Assembly (NCBI GenBank): GCA_963843945.1
Contig: CAWJMF010000002.1
Location: forward strand, 930,001-994,000
Reading direction: 5' to 3'
DNA: 64,000 bases
Source: CAWJMF01 sp963843945
GTDB taxonomy: Bacteria; Vulcanimicrobiota; Vulcanimicrobiia; Vulcanimicrobiales; Vulcanimicrobiaceae
Position numbers and translations under genes: made by a program
Notes under the pieces: generated by a model
The model's database searches: none
What the model saw: only the letters and a program-made list of their open reading frames with translations
What the model was told of the DNA's origin: nothing
Part shown: piece after piece, positions 53,117 to 61,132 of the stretch
Layout of the letters: every line of letters starts with the position of its first letter
How positions within the stretch are numbered: the first letter of the stretch is position 1

Positions 53117-53159
53117 CGGGTCTCCTCGAACGGCCGGGCAGCGGCCGTTTTCACATTAT

Positions 53160-53174
53160 GGGATACGGTATCCC
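53160..53174. promoter_or_regulatory. Operator O1 of the gcl/gntR region
   Basis: A perfect palindrome GGGATAC-G-GTATCCC. It lies just downstream of the gcl -10 box, overlapping the probable start of transcription. A near copy (O2) is exactly 60 bp away. Confidence 0.8.
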
Positions 53175-53187
53175 GTATCCAAGGTCG

Positions 53188-53216
53188 AGGTTAGCGAAAC
53201 GCCCGGCATCTGTCAA
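53188..53216 (-). promoter_or_regulatory. gcl promoter
   Basis: On the minus strand TTGACA (53216-53211), a 17-bp spacer and TAACCT (53193-53188). It is enclosed by operators O1 and O2. Confidence 0.7.
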
Positions 53217-53219
53217 GAT

Positions 53220-53234
53220 GGGATGCCGTATCCC
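53220..53234. promoter_or_regulatory. Operator O2 of the gcl/gntR region
   Basis: GGGATGCCGTATCCC, flanked by AT on both sides to give ATGGGATGCCGTATCCCAT. It sits directly upstream of the gcl -35 box and 40 bp ahead of the gntR start, so the repressor bound here could also autoregulate gntR. Confidence 0.8.
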
Positions 53235-53273
53235 ATATTGACGGGCCCGCGCGGAAGGCTTAGGCTGTCGGAA

Positions 53274-53960
53274 ATGCACCCCGTCAACCTGCAGCCGCTG
53301 CGACGCGCCGTTCCACTGCGCGAGCGCATCTACGATCGTTTGCGGAAGGCGATCCTCAGCGGGGACCTGGCGCCCGGCACGCCGGTGATCGAAGCCGAGA
53401 TGGCGGCGCGTCTCGGCGCCAGCCGCACGCCGCTGCGCGAGGCGCTCCGCCGGCTCGAAGCCGAGGGATTGCTCGAACCGCGCGGTTTGCGAGGAACGGT
53501 CGTTCGCGAGCTGCGCGAGGAAGACGTCGAGTGCGTCTTCGAGATTCGCGAAGCGCTCGAATCGCTAGCGGCGCGGCGCGCGGCGCGCACGATCAAACCC
53601 GCGCAACTCGCGCGACTCGACGAGTTCGTCGCGAACATGGGCGCCGCAGTCGACGATCCCGGCGAGATCGAACGCCAAGACACCGCCTTCCACGATCTCG
53701 TGCTCAACGTCGCGAACGGCGAGCGGCTCAAGCGCATGCTAACCGAGCTGCGCGAAGAACTGATCGCGTACCGCTTCCTGTCCTTGTCGGACCTCCCGCG
53801 CCGGCACGCAACGGTCGCCGAGCACCGTGCCATCGCGGCGGCTTTGCGCGCCCACGACGAACACGACGCCGCGAAACGTACGGCGGAGCACATCGCCAAC
53901 GCGCGCTCGGCGGTCCTCGCCTTGGCCGCGGCGCGCCGAACCGCCGAACCGACGTCCTAA
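53274..53960 (+). CDS. GntR-family regulator (FCD type), likely repressor of gcl-hyi-garR
   Basis: 228-residue regulator with an N-terminal winged helix (PLRERIYDRLRKAILSGDLAPG, ASRTPLREALRRLEAEGLL) and a C-terminal FCD ligand domain with the metal-type residues Asp and His (QDTAFHDLVLNVA, HATVAEHRAI, AEHIANA). FCD regulators sense small acids through a metal; glyoxylate or a pathway intermediate is a natural guess. It is divergent from gcl, and two GGGATxCxGTATCCC palindromes lie between. ATG 53274. Confidence 0.9.
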   Translation: MHPVNLQPLRRAVPLRERIYDRLRKAILSGDLAPGTPVIEAEMAARLGASRTPLREALRRLEAEGLLEPRGLRGTVVRELREEDVECVFEIREALESLAARRAARTIKPAQLARLDEFVANMGAAVDDPGEIERQDTAFHDLVLNVANGERLKRMLTELREELIAYRFLSLSDLPRRHATVAEHRAIAAALRAHDEHDAAKRTAEHIANARSAVLALAAARRTAEPTS

Positions 53961-53991
53961 AAGTCGGGCGGCGCTCGAGACTAAAACCGGA

Positions 53992-54022
53992 GTGAGGTCT
54001 TCCGAAGTGGAGAAGACTTCAC
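53992..54022. promoter_or_regulatory. Inverted repeat between gntR and the desaturase gene
   Basis: GTGAGGTCTTCC and AGAAGACTTCAC match in 10 of 12 positions with a 7-base spacer, 45 bases before the desaturase start. It may be an operator for the desaturase or a terminator of gntR; no T-run follows. Confidence 0.4.
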
Positions 54023-54066
54023 CGTCGTTCACGACGCTTTCACACGGCGGTGGTTCGATCGCGACG

Positions 54067-54960
54067 ATGACGTCATCTCAGTTCGCGCCGGCCAGTGGCC
54101 CCGCTGCCGGCACACGTTCGATTCCTACTGCCCTTGCGCTCGCTGCGATTCATCTCGGGGCCGGCGCTGCGCTGTTGCCGGTGTTTTTCTCCTGGACGGC
54201 TTTGCTCGTCGCGTTTGCGCTCTACTACCTCACGGGCGGGATCGGGGTGTGCCTCGGCTACCATCGCCTGCTCACGCACCGGAGCCTGCACGTTCCGCGC
54301 CCGCTGGAATACGCAATCGCCACGGCGGGCGCGCTCGCCATGCAAGGCGGCCCCATTTCCTGGGTCGCGACGCATCGCGCGCATCACGCATTTTCGGATA
54401 CGGAGCGCGACCCTCACGACTCGCGCCGCGGGTTCTGGTGGAGTCACATGGAGTGGCTCTATCGGCGCAACCCAGCCCGGCTAACGCGCGAAGCCGAAAG
54501 GCGCTTCGCCGCCGATCTGGCGGCCGATCCCTACTATCGCTTTCTCGATGCAGTCGCCCCCGCGCTACAGCTGTTGCTTGCCATCGCGCTGTTTTTGGCC
54601 GGCGGCTGGCCTTGGGTCGTTTGGGGCATCTTCGTGCGCCTCGTCGTGACGTACCATGCGACCTGGCTCGTGAACAGCGCCGCGCACCTCGTCGGGTATA
54701 AGACGTACCGCGCCCCGGGGAGCGACCAATCCACCAACAATTGGTGGGTCGCACTGGTCGCGTGGGGCGAAGGCTGGCACAACAACCACCACGCTTTTCC
54801 GTTTTCAGCGCGCCACGGGCTGCGCTGGTTCGAATTCGATCTAACCTGGCTGACCATCAAGCTCCTGGTCATTCTGCGCATCGCGCGCGACGTCAAGTGT
54901 CCGAGCCGGTCGATGCTGCGGCGCCAGTTGCTGCGCGTCCCGGGAAAAGCGCAAGCCTAA
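54067..54960 (+). CDS. Membrane fatty-acid/acyl-CoA desaturase
   Basis: 297-residue di-iron desaturase that introduces a double bond (delta-9 type) into acyl chains, adjusting membrane fluidity. The three His boxes are HRLLTH (66-71), HRAHH (103-107) and HNNHH (from 238), separated by hydrophobic helices in the usual layout. ATG 54067 is taken; an upstream in-frame GTG would add a polar head. No fused cytochrome b5 or ferredoxin domain. A short inverted repeat precedes it. Confidence 0.93.
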   Translation: MTSSQFAPASGPAAGTRSIPTALALAAIHLGAGAALLPVFFSWTALLVAFALYYLTGGIGVCLGYHRLLTHRSLHVPRPLEYAIATAGALAMQGGPISWVATHRAHHAFSDTERDPHDSRRGFWWSHMEWLYRRNPARLTREAERRFAADLAADPYYRFLDAVAPALQLLLAIALFLAGGWPWVVWGIFVRLVVTYHATWLVNSAAHLVGYKTYRAPGSDQSTNNWWVALVAWGEGWHNNHHAFPFSARHGLRWFEFDLTWLTIKLLVILRIARDVKCPSRSMLRRQLLRVPGKAQA

Positions 54961-55008
54961 GCCAAACGCATTCCGAACGGCCGCGGCGGCCGGGAGCGGA
55001 GTGGGCAG

Positions 55009-55398
55009 TTGAACGGATTCCTGGAACCCAACATCGGGTGGATACTTGTTGCCTCCGGCGCGCTGACGGCGATCGCGGGGGCGGGGGCGTTTCTCTTCCC
55101 CAAGACGCTGCTGCGCATCGTCTTCAAAGTGGAAAACCCCGAGGGCGCGATCTTGTTCTTCGTGATGCATTGGGGCGTCCTGATCTTCGTCGTCGGAGCT
55201 CTGCTAAAAGTCGTCGCCTACGACGAACCGGCCCTGCGCGCACCCGTGCTAATTGCGGCAGCGGTCGAGAAGTTTGCGATCCTTTTCCTGGTGCTCTTCG
55301 GACCGCTGAAGCGCACGCTCGGCATGTCCGTCATCGCGGCCGGCGACGGGACCCTGGCGGTGATCTACACGCTGTATTTGCTAAGCCTGCCGCGCTAA
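55009..55398 (+). CDS. Four-helix membrane protein
   Basis: 129-residue hypothetical membrane protein with helices at about 8-28, 47-67, 80-97 and 105-125 (WILVASGALTAIAGAGAFLF, FVMHWGVLIFVVGALL). It resembles small DUF4345/DoxX-like membrane families but no motif fixes this. TTG 55009 after GGGAGC. It lies between the desaturase and the ArsB-type transporter on the same strand. Confidence 0.65.
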   Translation: MNGFLEPNIGWILVASGALTAIAGAGAFLFPKTLLRIVFKVENPEGAILFFVMHWGVLIFVVGALLKVVAYDEPALRAPVLIAAAVEKFAILFLVLFGPLKRTLGMSVIAAGDGTLAVIYTLYLLSLPR

Positions 55399-55448
55399 GA
55401 CTGCAGCGCGCGACCTCGCACGGTTAGCGCCGTGCTTGAGGGGGAATC

Positions 55449-56726
55449 GTGTCCTACGTGCCGAGCGTCGATCATCGCCCAGAAATCGCGATTTGGGCGA
55501 TTTGCGCCGCGAGCATCGGCGGCGTCCTCGGGCGCCCGCGCGGCATCCCGGAGTGGTTCTGGGCGGTCGCGGGCGCCGGGCTAATCGCTGCGCTCGGTCT
55601 TCTTCCGCTCGCCCAGATTGGACGCGCCATCGCAAAAGGTACGGATGTGTACCTTTTCCTCGCCGGAATGATGGTTCTGGCCGAGGTGGCGCGGCGCGAG
55701 GGAGTCTTCGACTGGGCGGCGAGCCACGCCGTCCGTGTCGCGAAAGGCTCGGCAACGCGCCTTTTCGCGCTCGTGTACGCGGTCGGGACGGCGGTCACGA
55801 TCGCGCTCTCGAACGACGCGACGGCCGTCGTGCTGACGCCGGCCGTCGCCGCGGCAGTCCGGCGAGCCAAGGTCGAACCGCTTCCCTATCTTTTGGCGTG
55901 CGCGTTCGTCGCCAACGCCGCGAGCTTCGTGCTGCCGATCTCGAACCCGGCGAACCTCGTCGTCTTCGCGGGCCAGATGCCGCCGCTGCTTCGCTGGCTG
56001 TCGACGTTCCTCGTCCCGTCGCTGCTTTCGCTCGGGACGACCTTTGCCGTTCTCGCGCTGCTTTCGCGCAAAGCCTTGCAGACGACCGTCGCGAGCGCGA
56101 TCGAGCCGGTCGAACTCGACGGGCGGGGCCGCGCGACGCTCGCCGGCATCGCGCTCAGCGCTGTCGCCTTGCTCGCGGCTTCGGCCCTCGGCCTGCCGCT
56201 CGGCGCGACCACCTTCGCTTGCGGCGCAGCCTTGCTGCTTGCGGTGTGCGCGCGCGACGGGGGCGCTTTCGGCGACGTCTTCCGCTCGGTGACGTGGACG
56301 ATTTTGCTCCTGGTGGCGGCTCTCTTCGTGCTCGTCGCGGCGCTCGACTCGACGGGACTCTTAGACCTCGCGCGCGCCGCATTCGCCGCGGTTGCGGATT
56401 GGCCCCCGCTCCTCGGCGTCTTAGCGGCGGCCGGCGCGACTGCCGCGGTGGCGAACCTGATCAACAACTTGCCGGCGGCGCTCCTCGCGGGCACGAGTTC
56501 GTCGGCCCTGGGCGGACATGCCGCGCTCCACGCTGCAATCGCGATCGGCATCGACCTCGGGCCGAACCTCTCGGTGACGGGATCGCTGGCGACGGTGCTC
56601 TGGCTGATCGCGCTGCGCCGCGAAAAAGTCGAGGTAACCGCTTGGACCTTCCTGCGGGCCGGCGCGCTCGTGATGCCGGCGGCGCTCGCGCTCGCGGCTG
56701 CCGCCGTCCTCCTCACGACCCGTTAG
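55449..56726 (+). CDS. ArsB/NhaD-type anion or arsenite permease
   Basis: 425-residue transporter of the ion-transporter (arsenical pump/Na+-H+ NhaD/citrate) superfamily with about 11-12 helices. Typical features are DVYLFLAGMMVLAEVARREG, SNDATAVVLTPAV in the first half and ISNPANLVVFAG, then NLINNLPAALLAG and DLGPNLSVTGSLATVLW in the second, which form the pseudo-repeat of ArsB. No arsR or arsC is nearby, so arsenite as substrate is unproven. GTG 55449. Confidence 0.85.
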   Translation: MSYVPSVDHRPEIAIWAICAASIGGVLGRPRGIPEWFWAVAGAGLIAALGLLPLAQIGRAIAKGTDVYLFLAGMMVLAEVARREGVFDWAASHAVRVAKGSATRLFALVYAVGTAVTIALSNDATAVVLTPAVAAAVRRAKVEPLPYLLACAFVANAASFVLPISNPANLVVFAGQMPPLLRWLSTFLVPSLLSLGTTFAVLALLSRKALQTTVASAIEPVELDGRGRATLAGIALSAVALLAASALGLPLGATTFACGAALLLAVCARDGGAFGDVFRSVTWTILLLVAALFVLVAALDSTGLLDLARAAFAAVADWPPLLGVLAAAGATAAVANLINNLPAALLAGTSSSALGGHAALHAAIAIGIDLGPNLSVTGSLATVLWLIALRREKVEVTAWTFLRAGALVMPAALALAAAAVLLTTR

Positions 56727-56784
56727 CCGGCCGCGCGGTCGGCACAGAAAAGCTCCGCGGACTCGCGAGGCGTAGTATGCGGAC

Positions 56785-58416
56785 GTGAGCCTCAACTTGC
56801 CGTCGCTCGTTTTTTGGATGCTTCTCGCCATCACGGTCTTCGCGATGGTCTCGCGGCTGGTACGCGTTCCGTATCCGATCGTCATGCTGATCGGCGGCGG
56901 CCTGATCGCGCTGGTCCCGGGCTTGCCGGCGGTGAACCTCTCGCCCGACGTCGTCTTTTTGGTGTTGCTGCCGCTGCTGTTGTTCGGCGGCGGCTGGACG
57001 ACCGATTTGCGGCGGTTCAAAGAATACTTGGGGCCGATCCTGTGGCTCGCACTCGTGCTCGTCATCGTGACGACCGTCGCCGTCGCCTACCTCGCGCACG
57101 CCTGGATGGGTTTGCCGCTCGCCTCGGCTTTCGTCCTGGGTGCGATCCTCTCGCCTTCCGACGCAATCGCGACCGAGGCCATCGCCGAAGAGATCCCATT
57201 CCCGGCGGGGTCGGAAACGATTTTGCGCGGCGAAAGCCTGGTCAACGATGCCGCCGCGCTCGTCATCTATGGATTCGCGGTGACGGCGGTCTCCCGTGGA
57301 AGCTTTTCGCTCGCGCCGGCGGCGCTCGATTTCGTCTACGTCGCGTTTGCGGGAATCGCGATCGGCATCCTCGCCGCGTGGGCGATGTACGGCGTCTCGC
57401 GCCTCATGCGCCGCGCCAGACTCAACGACGAACTCATGGGCGTTCTCGTCTCGCTCGTTACGCCGTTCATGACCTATCTGCCGGCACAGTCGGCGCAAGC
57501 CTCGGGCGTGCTTGCGGCGGTTTCCGGCGGCATTTTCCTCAGCTCGCGCTCGGGCTCGATCTTCGACGCGGAGCAGCGGATCGCGGCCGCCGGCGTCTGG
57601 ACGACGATCACGTTCGCCTTGAACGGCTTCGCCTTCATTTTAGTCGGACTGCAGCTGCGCTCGGTCTTCGGCGAGCTCGCGTCCTACCGCGCTTCGACGT
57701 TACTGGCCTACGCGCTCGGCGTAGCCGCGGTGATCGTCGTCCTGCGCTTGATCTCCGTTTTCGTCGGGGGTTCCATCCGCTATCGTCTGCGCAAAGCAAA
57801 AGGCTTGCCGGTCCCCGCGCATACGCCCTGGGGTGATTTCTTCATCACCGGCTGGGCCGGCATGCGCGGCATCGTCACGCTGGCGGGCGCGCTTGCGATT
57901 CCGGCGGTGACGGCCTCGGGCCAGCCCTTCCCCGGGCGCGCCCTGATCCTCTACCTCGCGTTTACGACGATCGTCATTACGTTGATCGGGCAAGGCCTCA
58001 CGCTTCCGTTCATCGTGCGGCGCCTCGGTCCGGGAAACGACGAAGACTTCCAGCGCGACCTCGCACGCGCCCAGCTCGGAACGGCGTCCGCCGGACGCGA
58101 GCGGCTGCGCGAGCTCGAAGCGGGCTTCACGAGCACCGCGGAGTGGGAAGCCGCGTCGCGCTTGATCGGCCTTCTCGACCAACGCATCGCGCGGGCGCAA
58201 GCGGCGCTCGACGGCGCCGCAACAGTCGAGGGCGAACCCGCGGATCAGAGTTCGATCGACCGCGCGCTGCAGGCGGCGATGTGCCAAGCGGAGCGAGCGG
58301 CGCTCGCCGCGATGCGGCACAGCGGCGAGATCGGCGACCGCGCGTTTCGTCACACGCAGTACGAAATCGATCTCGCCGAATCGCTAGCGCGACAAAATTC
58401 ACCGGCGGCGCTCTAA
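56785..58416 (+). CDS. Na+/H+ antiporter, CPA1 type, with cytosolic tail
   Basis: 543-residue antiporter: about 12 helices and a 140-residue soluble C terminus. Motifs are LSPSDAIATEAIAEE, RGESLVNDAAALVIYGFA with the Asn-Asp pair and WAGMRGIVTLAGALAIP. The tail (RERLRELEAGFTSTAEWEAA, LAESLARQNSPAAL) is helical as in YjcE/NhaP-like proteins. GTG 56785. Its stop overlaps the convergent Nramp-type gene by four bases. It differs from the 22.9-kb antiporter by having this tail. Confidence 0.9.
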   Translation: MSLNLPSLVFWMLLAITVFAMVSRLVRVPYPIVMLIGGGLIALVPGLPAVNLSPDVVFLVLLPLLLFGGGWTTDLRRFKEYLGPILWLALVLVIVTTVAVAYLAHAWMGLPLASAFVLGAILSPSDAIATEAIAEEIPFPAGSETILRGESLVNDAAALVIYGFAVTAVSRGSFSLAPAALDFVYVAFAGIAIGILAAWAMYGVSRLMRRARLNDELMGVLVSLVTPFMTYLPAQSAQASGVLAAVSGGIFLSSRSGSIFDAEQRIAAAGVWTTITFALNGFAFILVGLQLRSVFGELASYRASTLLAYALGVAAVIVVLRLISVFVGGSIRYRLRKAKGLPVPAHTPWGDFFITGWAGMRGIVTLAGALAIPAVTASGQPFPGRALILYLAFTTIVITLIGQGLTLPFIVRRLGPGNDEDFQRDLARAQLGTASAGRERLRELEAGFTSTAEWEAASRLIGLLDQRIARAQAALDGAATVEGEPADQSSIDRALQAAMCQAERAALAAMRHSGEIGDRAFRHTQYEIDLAESLARQNSPAAL

Positions 58417-59711
58417 AGGCGCACGAAGGCGAGAGCGTCGGGCGCGGACGTCGCGAGGTAGGCGATGCCGCTCACGCCGACCACGAGCGTCACGAGCGAG
58501 GCTGCCAGCGCGAGCGGGAGACCGATGCGCCGCTCGCCCATCAGCCTGCGATCCCGAGCGAGCGCGATCAGCATGATCAGGGTCAAAGGCGTCGCGATCC
58601 CGCCGACGATCGAGGCCGCGACCAAGAACGCGATCGGCGAAAACCCGGCGAAAGCGATGAGCGACCCGAGCCCGATGCCGATCGCGACGACGGCGTAGAA
58701 TTGCGGAGCGTCGAGGGGCCTCGCGTCGAGGCCGCGCCGCCAGCCGAACGTCTCGGCGACGACGTAGCCGATCGACGCCGCAATCACCGGGACCGCGATG
58801 ATCGCCGACGCGAGCAGCCCGACCGCAAAAACCGCCGGCGCCAACGGCCCCGCGAGCGGTTGGAGTGCCAGCGCGGCATCCGTTGCGGTCTCGACCGTAT
58901 GGCCGCTCACGCCGAGCGTCGCGCCCGTGCCGACGAGGATAAAGAAGAAACTGCAGACCGGAAAGATCAGCCCGAGGACCGCGTCGCGCTGTACCGCGCG
59001 AATGCGCCGAAGCGGCTCCCGGCGTTCGGCGACTTCGATCGACTCCCAGAGGTAGACGTAGCTCGTCAGGGTGGTACCGAGCAACGCGACGGCCCCGCCG
59101 ATGTGCGGCGCATCCCAGCGAAAGCGCGGGGCAACGACCGCGCGGAAGATCTGGCCCCAATCGGGGTGCGCCAGCACCGTGCTCGCGACGTACGCCAGGA
59201 AACCTAACGTCGCGAAGGCGAGGATTCGTTCGATCTGGGCATAGCGGCGGGTGCCCAAGAGCAGCGCGGCGATCCCGCCCAGCGGGACGATCAGCCACGT
59301 GCTGGGCACGCCGATCAAGATGGTAAGCGCTTCGGCACCGGCCTTGATGTCCGCCGCCAGCGTCAGCAAACTCACCGGCGCAATCGCTGCCAGCGAGAGC
59401 AGCGCGATGCCCCGGCCGTAGCGCGTCCGCAACGCGGCTTGAAATCCGGTGCCGCTCACCGTACCGATCGCCGCAGCCAGCGCCTGAACGACCGCGAGCA
59501 TCGGCAAAATGAGAATAACGAGCCAAGCTAGGCTGTAGCCGGTGGATGCGCCGACCACCGCGAGCGACGCGACGGTCGTGGGATCGTTATTCGACGAGCC
59601 CGCCACGAAGCCGGGCCCGAACAGGCCCAGGAATCGCTTGCCGGGACCTCGTTCGCGCTCCGAGCGAGCGGACCCGAGAGCGGAGCCCGCGGCTCGCGCC
59701 GTTTCACTCAT
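58413..59711 (-). CDS. Nramp-superfamily transporter with altered metal motifs
   Basis: 432-residue membrane protein of the Nramp fold with about 11 helices. Helix 1 reads GSSNNDPTTVAS (38-49) where classical Mn/Fe transporters have DPGN, and helix 6 reads GTTLTSYVYLWES (about 210-222) where they have GATxMPHNxYLHS; so the methionine and histidine that select transition metals are missing. It belongs to the divergent branch of this superfamily with unknown or different substrates. The aligned helices and length are otherwise normal. Confidence 0.8.
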   Translation of the reverse strand: MSETARAAGSALGSARSERERGPGKRFLGLFGPGFVAGSSNNDPTTVASLAVVGASTGYSLAWLVILILPMLAVVQALAAAIGTVSGTGFQAALRTRYGRGIALLSLAAIAPVSLLTLAADIKAGAEALTILIGVPSTWLIVPLGGIAALLLGTRRYAQIERILAFATLGFLAYVASTVLAHPDWGQIFRAVVAPRFRWDAPHIGGAVALLGTTLTSYVYLWESIEVAERREPLRRIRAVQRDAVLGLIFPVCSFFFILVGTGATLGVSGHTVETATDAALALQPLAGPLAPAVFAVGLLASAIIAVPVIAASIGYVVAETFGWRRGLDARPLDAPQFYAVVAIGIGLGSLIAFAGFSPIAFLVAASIVGGIATPLTLIMLIALARDRRLMGERRIGLPLALAASLVTLVVGVSGIAYLATSAPDALAFVRL

Positions 59712-59719
59712 GCCGAATA

Positions 59720-60361
59720 CTACGGGGCGTGGAAGCCGAAAGTCTTCACCGCGACGAGTTTGAGTCCGAGGACAATGATCTGGATCGAGAGCGCGACTTG
59801 AAGCACGCCCATGACCGTCCCGACGATTTGGAGCGGGAACGCGATGTACGGCAAAATCTTGGGAGCAACGAACATGGCAAGCAGATCGAGGAGCATGATG
59901 CCGATCAGAATCGCGACGATGGTGAGCGTCTGGCCGGGTGCAAACGTCAGGATGAAGATGACCGCCGCGATCCCCCAGGGCGTCACGATCTGCGGCACGA
60001 GTTGCTGAATAACCGCGGCCGCAGGGGCTTTCTCAGCCGGAGGCCGAGTCACGGCGAGCGTGTCGCTGTACGGGCCGAGGACGAGGTTCAACGCGAAGAG
60101 GAAGAACAGGATGCCGCCGGCGATCGCCAGCGCTCCTTGTCCGACGGCCCACTTTTCCAGCAGCGATTGCCCGATGAAGCTCGCCGCAAGCACCGTGAGA
60201 AGCGCGATAACGAACGCGCGCAGCGCCAGGGCGCGCCGCTCCGGCTCCGACCTCCCGGCGGTTATTTTTGCAAAAGGACCGAGCAGCTTGATCGGGCCGA
60301 GCATGATAAAGAGAAACGTAAACGCTTCTCGCAGATCGAAAGGTACGACGTCGGAGCTCAC
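59720..60361 (-). CDS. MarC-family membrane protein
   Basis: 213-residue MarC-type protein: FLFIMLGPIKLLGPFAKITAG, GALAIAGGILFFLFALNLVLG, QQLVPQIVTPWGIAAVIFIL and a late LQIVGTVMGVLQVALSIQI. The start GTG 60361 overlaps the DUF1622 gene's stop (GTGA). The Pro-Gly block of the second half is TPWGIA instead of TGPGA as in the other MarC gene here, so the two are distant paralogues. Transport role unknown. Confidence 0.82.
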   Translation of the reverse strand: MSSDVVPFDLREAFTFLFIMLGPIKLLGPFAKITAGRSEPERRALALRAFVIALLTVLAASFIGQSLLEKWAVGQGALAIAGGILFFLFALNLVLGPYSDTLAVTRPPAEKAPAAAVIQQLVPQIVTPWGIAAVIFILTFAPGQTLTIVAILIGIMLLDLLAMFVAPKILPYIAFPLQIVGTVMGVLQVALSIQIIVLGLKLVAVKTFGFHAP

Positions 60362-60717
60362 GAAGCCACGCTCTCTTTTTTGGCGTCTCGATCGCTGCGC
60401 ATATCGCGTTCGAGAAAATAGTTGAGGAACGTTCGAATCACGGCAATCGCCGCAAGTTGGCCGATATCGGTCCAGGTGGGTGCGGTTGCCGAGCGGATGA
60501 TGTCGGCCGCCAACTCGAACTCGAGCGCGAGCGTCAGCCACGTACCGAACAGGCGGTAAGCCCTGCGGCGCGCACCGAGCGTCGCGTCGCCCTTAACGAA
60601 GGCTGCCGGGATCGCCGTAAAAAATGCCTCAATCGCGCCGATCGCGATGAAGAGCACGGCACCGATTTCGACTGCCTGAGCGACGGCCAGGGCCCAGGTC
60701 GAAAAAAGCGCTTCCAC
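60358..60717 (-). CDS. DUF1622 membrane protein
   Basis: 119-residue three-helix membrane protein of the DUF1622 family: VEIGAVLFIAIGAIEAFF, then RRRAYRLFGTWLTLALEFELAADII and IAVIRTFLNYFLERDM, the family's most conserved part. Function unknown. ATG 60717; coupled by a 4-bp overlap to the MarC-type gene. Confidence 0.87.
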   Translation of the reverse strand: MEALFSTWALAVAQAVEIGAVLFIAIGAIEAFFTAIPAAFVKGDATLGARRRAYRLFGTWLTLALEFELAADIIRSATAPTWTDIGQLAAIAVIRTFLNYFLERDMRSDRDAKKESVAS

Positions 60718-60885
60718 GCTAAGAGCGGAACTTCGATCCGCACCGCGCCGGCACGACGAGACGAAATGGGAAGTGACCGGGCGTTAGACCGTGCATTCCT
60801 AACGGCCGTTCGTCGACCCCGAAGCCGCCGACCTCCACGGGAAGGGAGATATTCCCCGGTCCTAAATCGCCGGCTTCAGCCGAGT

Positions 60886-61132
60886 TCACAGCAATTCGAC
60901 CTTCATCGACGCGATCGTGCCCGCGAAAGCAAACGGGCTGCGCTCGAAGTAGTCGAGCGAGACCGGCGAACCCAAATCCACACCGACGTCGAACGTCTCG
61001 GTTGTCGAGAATGCCGCCGGGACCGTTCCCTGCCTCGCGAGATGCGCGATGGGTTGCCCGTCGAGGGAGATGGCCACGTCGGCAGCGTCGTCGAGGTGCG
61101 CGGAATCAGGTCGCTCGCGGGCGCCTGTGGCG
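60886..61132 (-). pseudogene. C-terminal remnant of a second arylsulfatase
   Basis: Right after the arylsulfatase stop, another frame encodes ISLDGQPIAHLARQG, FDVGVDLGSPVSLDYFERSP and FAFAGTIASMKVELL, ending at 60886. This matches the C-terminal beta domain of the intact neighbour (LVGADTGATVTPEYASPFAF, SGEIERVIVDV) and of arylsulfatases in general, but lacks any catalytic part and a good start (GTG 61077 would give 63 residues). It is best read as what remains of a tandem sulfatase copy. Confidence 0.7.

Noticed and set aside
55436..56788. A 450-codon Arg-rich frame overlapping the ArsB-type gene
   Set aside because: It is the shifted frame of a well-supported transporter and has no hydrophobic or domain pattern.
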